From positions 25,326,254 through 25,390,253 of the forward strand of contig OX352765.1 in assembly GCA_947095585.1 (NCBI GenBank): a stretch of DNA of 64,000 bases. The letters run 5' to 3'. The notes under the pieces are model-generated. The model did no database searches and was not told the origin of the DNA. It saw only the letters and a program-made list of their open reading frames with translations. This DNA is from Nephrocerus scutellatus. Lineage: Eukaryota; Arthropoda; Insecta; Diptera; Pipunculidae. Both the position numbers and the translations under genes were made by a program. Positions 57,430-64,000 of the stretch are shown one piece after another; the first letter of the stretch is position 1, and the number at the start of each line of letters is the position of its first letter.

Positions 57430-57850
57430 ATCATTTGAACCTCTATTTCATCAATAGTCACTTTAACTGAGTCCTTCAAAGCCCCAATCTTCTCTGGATG
57501 ATTAGCATAACATTTTTTTCCATGACGGCTCTCCATCAATAATAGTCAAACGGAGTCAAATCGCAGCTCCTAGGCGGTCGGTAGACATCGCCATTTCGGC
57601 TGATAATTCGATTTTTGAGGATAGGGCGCAAAACGTCGATTGTATTGCTAGCTGTGAGGGCAGTGGTTCCGTCCTGTTGAAACCAGGTCGTCCAGGTCTT
57701 CCTCTTCAATGGTGGGGAATAAAAAGTCTTCAATATAACGTTGATCAAGTATATTATCGACTCATCTCGTTCACCGGGAATATAATACTGAATTACTATC
57801 ACTTCACAGTTGACATCGGAGGTATGATCGGCCAAATAACCATTAGGTCA
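57430..57850 (-). pseudogene. Tc1/mariner-type transposase, catalytic C-terminal part
   Basis: The minus-strand frame 57835-57536 contains 'TTWFQQDGTTALTA' (second catalytic Asp in QQDG), 'TIDVLRPILKNRIISRNGDV' and 'RPPRSCDLTPFDYY' (third catalytic Asp). Beyond a stop it continues in shifted frame to about 57430 with a helical tail. The N-terminal half is absent. It resembles the family at 60400-61498 but is a separate lineage. Confidence 0.75.
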
Positions 57851-58039
57851 AAAACGAACCAAAAGATGCAAAATCCGCAAATTTTGGAAATGTTGGTGAG
57901 GGAAGTCTTTTTATGTATGAAGGAAGTAAAAAATTCGTACGTCCTGTAATAAGTTAACTATATCAAGTCCTTCGGTATCTAAAAGTAACGAAGAAGGTGA
58001 GCGCTCTCATGTGGTTTTATCACACCTACCCACCTCTTT

Positions 58040-58260
58040 TATACAGGGTGTATCCGTTAAGTTGGCAAATACTTAAAGGGGTGATTCCTTTGTTAATTTC
58101 GTGAAAAAAATCGAATGGGTGGGGGGGCGGTTATCCCCTGCGGTGTACGTATCGTTTTAAAGCGAAGAGACGCACTTTTGACCTTACATCACCTCACACC
58201 CTGTAACTCTTGAACGGATGTATCTGCGAAGACAACTTTTTTCTTAAAAATTTTTATTCT
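58040..58260. repeat. Possible DNA-transposon end or MITE
   Basis: Begins 'tacagggtgtatccgttaag', a sort of end common in Tc1-like and related insect transposons. It contains a G run (58126-58135) and near its end a 'cacaccctgta' that is roughly the complement of its start (58195-58206). Suggests an inverted-repeat unit of about 165 bp. Confidence 0.5.
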
Positions 58261-58321
58261 GGTACTCTTACTGAAGAGTTGTTTTTATCATTGAGTCTGA
58301 TTGGAGGACAATTCCGCTTTC

Positions 58322-58993
58322 CTAGTTAATTTTGGTCATGATGCTTGTATGTCCTGGTCTATTGACTTTGAGTTGGTTAGTTACTTTGAGTGAAATGGCT
58401 CTTGCACCCGCTTCGCTTTTGATGTGTAAGTGAAGTAGTGTGAGTCCTAGTAGTTTTTCTAGTGTTGCTGTTGGGCAAGTCTTGATAGCACCTATTGCAC
58501 TCAGACATATTAGTCTTTGAATTTTACTCAGTATCGAGCGTGTCTTCCACTGCTCTGTTTTTGGCCACCATATCACGGCTGCATATGTAAGCCTGGGTCT
58601 GATAATGCTTTGGTATAGCCATAGAGTAACTTGCGGGCTAACTCCCCACGTTTTACTGAACATGCGTTGGCAAGAGAAGTAAGCTTTGTTAGCTTTGTTG
58701 GTGATGTATGATATATGGGAGTTCCATGTTAGTTTTTGGTCAAACATGACCCCTAGGTATTTCACTTCCGGTATTATTTGGAGTATTTTGCCTTGGAATC
58801 TTAGGGCGGGAAAAGTTATTCTCTTTCTTTTTGTGAAAATGACCGATATTACTGTCGAATCAATATTTTTCGGACCGGGCAATGCCTGAAATTCAGTTAG
58901 TATTCTATAAAAACATTGGATTAAACTCTTAGATCTCAAAAGAAAGTTTTTCGGAAAGTCTTTTTTGTTAGGGTTTATAGGGAGCGATTCCAA
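58322..58993 (-). pseudogene. R1/LOA-group LINE, intact thumb/connection fragment
   Basis: A 223-codon minus-strand frame without stops. It holds 'ALRFQGKILQIIPEVKYLGV', 'FDQKLTWNSHISYI', 'KTWGVSPQVTLWLYQSIIRP', 'TYAAVIWWPKTEQ' and 'AIGAIKTCPTATLEKLLGL'. Palm and fingers are missing upstream and RNase H downstream, so it cannot be active despite the open frame. Its openness suggests a recent truncated insertion. Confidence 0.8.
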
Positions 58994-60399
58994 TAGTAAC
59001 TATTCTATACTATTCGCTGGATGAATAGTATTGGAAGGAGAGATAACATATCAGCTCTAAGTCAGAGCGAAAAATAAAATGCTGTAAACAAAATCGTTAC
59101 GCTGTCAATTGAGCAAACAAAGTGCATCAAGTTTTGTACATTGATTCCGCCTCAGTGCTCAGTATATTTCAAACTTTCTTCATTATAAGGTCCGAGTATA
59201 CGAGTACTCTACTATTCGTTCATCCGTTTGTCTGTTTAATATCAAAAATTAACAGAAGAAATCAATTCAGTGTTGTCGATGATAGGATAAATGTTTAAGG
59301 ATGATTTTCAAATAAAATTTCTTTATTGTAAGAAAACTGTGTCCATGTCGGTGGCTTCCCAGATTATAACTCTTATGTAATTACAAAATTTGTATTTTGT
59401 CTAAATCTAAAGAAATTATTATCAGTTAATAAAGCTTGTGTTTTGTTATCACACATTTTAAAAGCGGGAACTCACAAATACTTGTAAATCTGTTAACTTG
59501 TTTTAGCCAGTTTCTTAGATGTATGCACACTCAACTGGTATGAATTAGTTTAATGGTGCATTTTTTTTTTAAGATTAATATAATTGGGCTTTCCTCCTAA
59601 CTTCTACAGATTGATAGTTTAGTTTGTTTAATTTTTTTATAGGTACGAGTATCAAGTACGAGTTCCAAGAGTGACTCTTGACAGACCAAATGCTAAAGAT
59701 ACATACATTTATCTCATTTGATTAGTATGTGTCTACGTTATACTGTACGGTGATCAGCGAAGGCGGACATTATATTCCCCATAAACGTAATTAGTCTGCT
59801 AATTGCGGTGTTTTTCAGTAGATAATACTACATACTACATACTATATACATACTATATACATTTTTACAATCTTCAACGATGGTCCAATCATCTGCACTA
59901 ACTCATAATAATATGTAGGTATGCTCATACATAGTGACTGTTTATTAAGACAATCTTGGACAAAAGCAAATGTACTGCAAAAATTGGTATACGTAAATCT
60001 TAATTGAAAAATACTGTATTCGTAAATTTAAAACATTTAAAATTAATGCGTTGTGTTTCACCGTTTAACATTTTCGATATCAGCGAGCGCGACAATTTCA
60101 TGGAACTTTATATTTGCAGTTTGGAATAAAGATTTCCCTCTGCTGGTTTTCGTTTTTCATTCCATGAGAGCAAGTGCAGTAAATTTCTGAGAGGATATTA
60201 TTCGACTTTTAAGAAGAAAAATCGATTCGTTAAATACAATTAGACATATAGTTCCTTTAGGAGCACACAATTATACTATTAAAAAAACGACTTTAAAATG
60301 TCGACCATCAAAAATGTGCACGATCAAAAATGCACGCGATAACAAAGTCGACCAAGAAAAAGGCGCCCATCAACATTGGTTGGAGTCTTCGGAAAGTGC
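58994..60399. other. No gene recognised
   Basis: AT-rich DNA. 60300-60370 has short degenerate 'gatcaaaaatg-cacg' repeats next to the transposon at 60400. Confidence 0.45.
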
Positions 60400-61498
60400 A
60401 AAGGGTGGGAAATTTAAAAGTTTGTTTTTGAAACGCTATAAAATAAGTATACATCAATATTTTTTTTGGAATTTTTTTTATTGTGAAGGTTGAAGTCTCC
60501 GATTTAAGAATTTTCGATCATTTCAGCGCCTATCTCGTGAAAAACAGTCGCAATGTTATGTTTTAAAGCTGGAATTATCTCTGGATTATCCGCATAACGT
60601 CTATCCTTAACGGCACCCTATAGAAAAAAGTATATCGGCGTCAAATCGCAGCTCCGCGCAGGCCAATTGACATCTCCAAAACGGTTGATTATTCGGTTGT
60701 CAAATTTGGCGCGCAAGAGATCGATTGTCAGTCGACTTGTATGGCATGTGACGCCATCTTGTTGAAATCAAAGGTCGTCCACATTCATGACGTCGATTTG
60801 GGGCCAAGGTTGGTCAACTGGCTCTGTAACGGTCGCCATTTACGGTAACGCCGTTTTCAGCAGCCTTTTCGAAGAAAAGTCGGCCACCACTCCAAAATCC
60901 AAACAAAACTGTCGCTCTTGGTGGATGCATTGGCTTCTCTACGTTTAAGTGTGGCAGTTCCGAACCCCAAATATGGCAGTTCTGCTTGTTTACATAGCCC
61001 CTGAGATGGAAATGAACTTCGTCTGAAAAGATGATCATTATCATGCCCAGCGGATGGTCATTTGCCTTTAACTCCTGTGATATCTGGACCCTGTAAGCGA
61101 ATAATCCGAGGTCTCTGTGTAGTATTCTGCTCAGGCTGGTGCGACCCATGGCCAGTTGCTGTGATTAGCGCCGAGTTGGAGTCAAGGGTTTCTGTCCCAC
61201 ACTATGGGCCATAGCCGCAATATTCTTTCTTACAAACTTCCTTCGCCAATTTCACCACAGTGGTTCCGCTTGGCGCCCTTTGACGACCCATATTTCTTTT
61301 CAAAATTCGCACGGTTTCGGCTACACAAGACTGACATTGAAAATAAGATTTCAATATTGCGTAACGCTCTTCAAGCGAAAACATGATTGTTTCGTGCCAC
61401 GGAATATCAGTCTGACGAGTCAACATTTTAAGCAAATCGTTTAAAAAAATTGTCATAGCTTTTGATTTAAAAACAAACCAGTAGATTGCCCACACTTT
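60400..61498 (-). mobile_element. mariner-like DNA transposon, copy 2 (defective)
   Basis: Ends match copy 1 at 42504-43618: left 'aagggtggg-aattt' near 60401, right complement 'gtgtgggcaat' near 61495. Minus strand: 61380-61205 is the DNA-binding end ('FSLEERYAILKSYFQCQSCV'); 61149-60814 is the linker and first catalytic region ('QELKANDHPLG', 'MIIFSDEVHFHLRGYVNKQN', 'EKPMHPPRATVLFGFW', 'FFEKAAENGVTVNGDRYR'). 60800-60510 is a stop-riddled C-terminal half. A deletion follows 'NDHPLG' and the frame breaks near 61200. About 1.1 kb, as expected for the family. Confidence 0.85.
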
Positions 61499-61930
61499 AT
61501 ATTAAATTTTTTTTTCAATTCTCTATATTAACTTCACTTGCCCGTGGCACGGATGTAGGTCGGTCGGCAGTCGATCTGTCGTGGAATCTTGCGATTAATT
61601 TTTAATCCACTTCCCAAAGACCGATTTTATTGACCGATTTAAAGACCGATTTATTTGCACACATGTGTATTTCCGGAGACAACACTTTCTATTAAAATTT
61701 GAGGACCCTCGGACCACGGGGTTGGTACAATATTTTGGTACAAATATTTTACAAAATTTTACTCGAATTCCTTCAAATTTTGAACGCATGTGTATCTCCG
61801 ATGGACAACACTTTTTGTAAACATTTTTGAGACCCCGGGCCACGGGGTCATGGGACCACAAAAACTTTTTTAAAAAAATTAACTCGATTTTCTTCAAATT
61901 TTATATACGCGTGTATCTCCGATGGACACA
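61499..61930 (+). repeat. Foldback-family copy, truncated
   Basis: Family end 'aattctctatattaacttca' at about 61515, then 'ccacttcccaaagaccgattt' and two internal units. It abuts the transposon at 60400-61498. Confidence 0.7.
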
Positions 61931-63824
61931 CACTGCTGTACCCCCGAAGGACAACAAAACAAACCAACCAAAACAAATGCTCAAAGAAAGGATCGTTGAT
62001 TAATTTTTGATATCAGATATAATCAATCGTATATATTCGCAATTTTACTCGTAATGCATAGTGCGAACCTTCGGCACCTGTAGCGTCTTCTTATCTTTAA
62101 TTTGTTCATGCTGACGAAAGTCTCTATCCCCGAGTCGAGCATACGTATTTGCTCATAATGCGATCGGTCATACTTGTGCCGATTTCGAGTTTCATTCAAG
62201 TCACAACTTTATGTTCTCGTATAGTGAGTGAAAACATTACTTCCCCTCATCGAATCAACGACACCAACTACGTATTTACTTATTGATGAAACACAACAAA
62301 ATAATGACAGAATTACTAAATAAAACTTTTGATAACAGAATTATTGGTTTCACAATAGCCATTCTTGTACGAGTATTTGTATTTAATTATTATTCTCTTA
62401 TTCGATTGCTTGACTTCCACGCCACGACAATCCGTAATACAATCATCAAAAAGCCAATAATTTGATATTAAAATTTATAATAATTTGTGGAATATAATGT
62501 AGATACTATGTATCTACATACATATTTTTATTTCACCCGATCAATTGATCTCTTTCCCTCTCTCGCGCGCACATACGCGTTAAGTAATTCTTGCTCCTGA
62601 TCGATGTTACTCGTATTATTTACTGAAGCTGGAGCTGGAGCTGAAGCTCACCACCAGAGAACGATATTGTACTCATATGTGAAAGAAATACTAATTTCTT
62701 GAAATCAAATTAAGTTATGGCGATGGCGATGGCGATAGCGATGTCAATGGTGATAGCGATGATGCACTTACTCACTGACTGACTGACAAAAGATGATCAA
62801 TTTATTATTGTTATTATTTTTATTACGATCAATCAATATGGCCAGAGGCCATAATAGGTCGTGTGACAATTGCATTAAAACTGATCAAGTTCAGGCTGTT
62901 GTTGTAGCTGATGGTAATGCTTAAAATATGTACGAGTACATACGAATATATTATGATTTTTACGCGATCACTGTCTATATCACTGAAATCTAATGATTTT
63001 TGTAGTGCAGACGTGCGACGTTCTTTGTCGTTGCCTTACAGCAAGCTTTGACGTTAAGTGGATCGATGGTAGTATAAAATGTTAGAAAATAAAACCACCT
63101 TCGGAGATTTGGATTTATTTTTAGACTGCGGAAGCAATTTGCATTTCGTTTTATTATCCCTATACACATTATGCGAAGACATCAGTAAACGCTTTATATA
63201 CATATGTGCGTCTACACACCTCCGTTGTAAGGAGGGAAATAAACTGATTTGCATACAAATTAAAAATAGATCACTTACACTGAAGCAACTAAGCGTTAGA
63301 AGAATTATTGTCAATCAGTCAGAGTTGATCTAAAAATAGCCACATGGATCTATAAATCAATAACGGAATTTTAAAAATGCATTCACTTCTGGACTTTTCA
63401 GGACTGTTCAGACTGTACTCTGTGTCTGTCCATTTAAAAAGACGACAACAAGATGCTCCTTATTAATACTTGGCAGACAGCAGAGGTCCACACTTCTATG
63501 TCTACTTTCAGCCAATAACCTGACTGATACGTGTGTATTTAATAAATTATTTATGATGGCAATAATAAATTAATCGCCTTTTATAACATACATTGTACTC
63601 CTGCTAATGCTGTTGATACTTGATGCTAAGAGGCGTAGCGCAGTGGCTGTATGTCTGTCTGTATCTCATCAATAATTAAGTATTCTATTAAGTAACTCAA
63701 GGGAATTTGTAAGCAGAACTGAATTGTGGAGGATTATTGAAGTAATTAGACTGTGATTTTGAAAGTGGAAAAGTTAAATAAAAGGCGTAACTGCTAATGC
63801 CTTAAGCGTTAAATTCTACTCTTT
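61931..63824. other. No gene recognised
   Basis: Non-coding. A weak tRNA-like phrase at 63631-63650 is not convincing. Contains the microsatellite listed next. Confidence 0.45.
62717..62762. repeat. (GGCGAT)n hexanucleotide microsatellite
   Basis: Seven to eight units, the first three near perfect, the later ones degenerate. Confidence 0.85.
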
Positions 63825-64000
63825 TTTTTTGTTATGTTACCAAGGTCAGAATTTAACGTTCCTTAAGTATGTTGTTGTTCAAGGTACACTTGCAAAAAAG
63901 AGGACACGAAAGCATAAACTTATATGAATATCTAAGAGTTGTTTCGTCAGCGAAAGAATTAATTAAATTGGAAGTAGCGGAGAGGAGATGATTAATAAAA
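63825..64000 (-). pseudogene. LINE family B fragment running off the right edge
   Basis: The whole segment matches 20731-20895 of the best family B copy in the same orientation ('aaggtcagaatttaacg', 'cgtcagcgaaagaatt'), i.e. the RT palm near the FADD box. A T run at 63822-63829 may mark its local boundary. Confidence 0.75.

Noticed and set aside
58322..58993. Functional gene because of the open 223-codon frame
   Set aside because: It covers only the thumb/connection part of a LINE polymerase and lacks catalytic domains.
63631..63665. tRNA gene or SINE head
   Set aside because: Only an A-box-like phrase ('agcgcagtggctg'); no B box or cloverleaf follows.

Overview
This window looks like chromosomal DNA from a higher fly (Diptera). 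The evidence is a split BAG6 gene with short fly-like introns, an insect cuticle-protein gene with a full Rebers-Riddiford motif, insect non-LTR retrotransposon families, mariner-type transposons and a tRNA-derived SINE. The SINE resembles families I associate with tephritid fruit flies; that placement is only an inference. Most of the window is old transposon debris, and host coding sequence is under 10 percent of it.

Layout. 1-12.4 kb: fossils of several LINE clades, none intact. 12.4-15.2 kb: AT-rich DNA with a minisatellite, a 243-bp inverted-repeat element and a tandem array of palindromic units. 15.28-26.62 kb: the host BAG6 gene, 11 coding exons encoding about 1201 residues. Its 6.3-kb ninth intron holds two antisense nested genes, a cuticle protein (24.29-25.04 kb) and a small secreted protein (23.06-23.82 kb), plus two adjacent LINE insertions (19.9-22.9 kb). 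26.9-32.8 kb: a MITE and a block of LINEs, including one LINE inserted inside another. 32.8-35.1 kb: nothing recognisable. 35.1-45.3 kb: a degenerate endonuclease-containing LINE, mariner fossils, and an R1/LOA-type RNase H region. 45.5-48.9 kb: a G-rich tract, a foldback-type element with very long inverted ends, and a SINE. 50.9-51.2 kb: a first coding exon of a leucine-rich-repeat protein whose remaining exons are not visible, so most of 51.2-64 kb may be its first intron. That stretch carries more SINE, mariner and LINE fossils.

How the parts relate. BAG6 is a housekeeping chaperone-triage factor. The two nested genes have their own TATA promoters and poly(A) signals and should be transcribed separately. 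All the reverse transcriptase and transposase genes are interrupted, truncated or internally deleted. The longest open frame among them is a 478-codon reverse transcriptase in BAG6 intron 9.

I see no bacterial-type features, CRISPR array, rRNA or convincing functional tRNA gene. I found no clear evidence of a previously undescribed molecular system. The most unusual items are the nested antisense gene pair, the recurrent foldback family, the palindromic tandem array and the nested LINE-in-LINE insertion.
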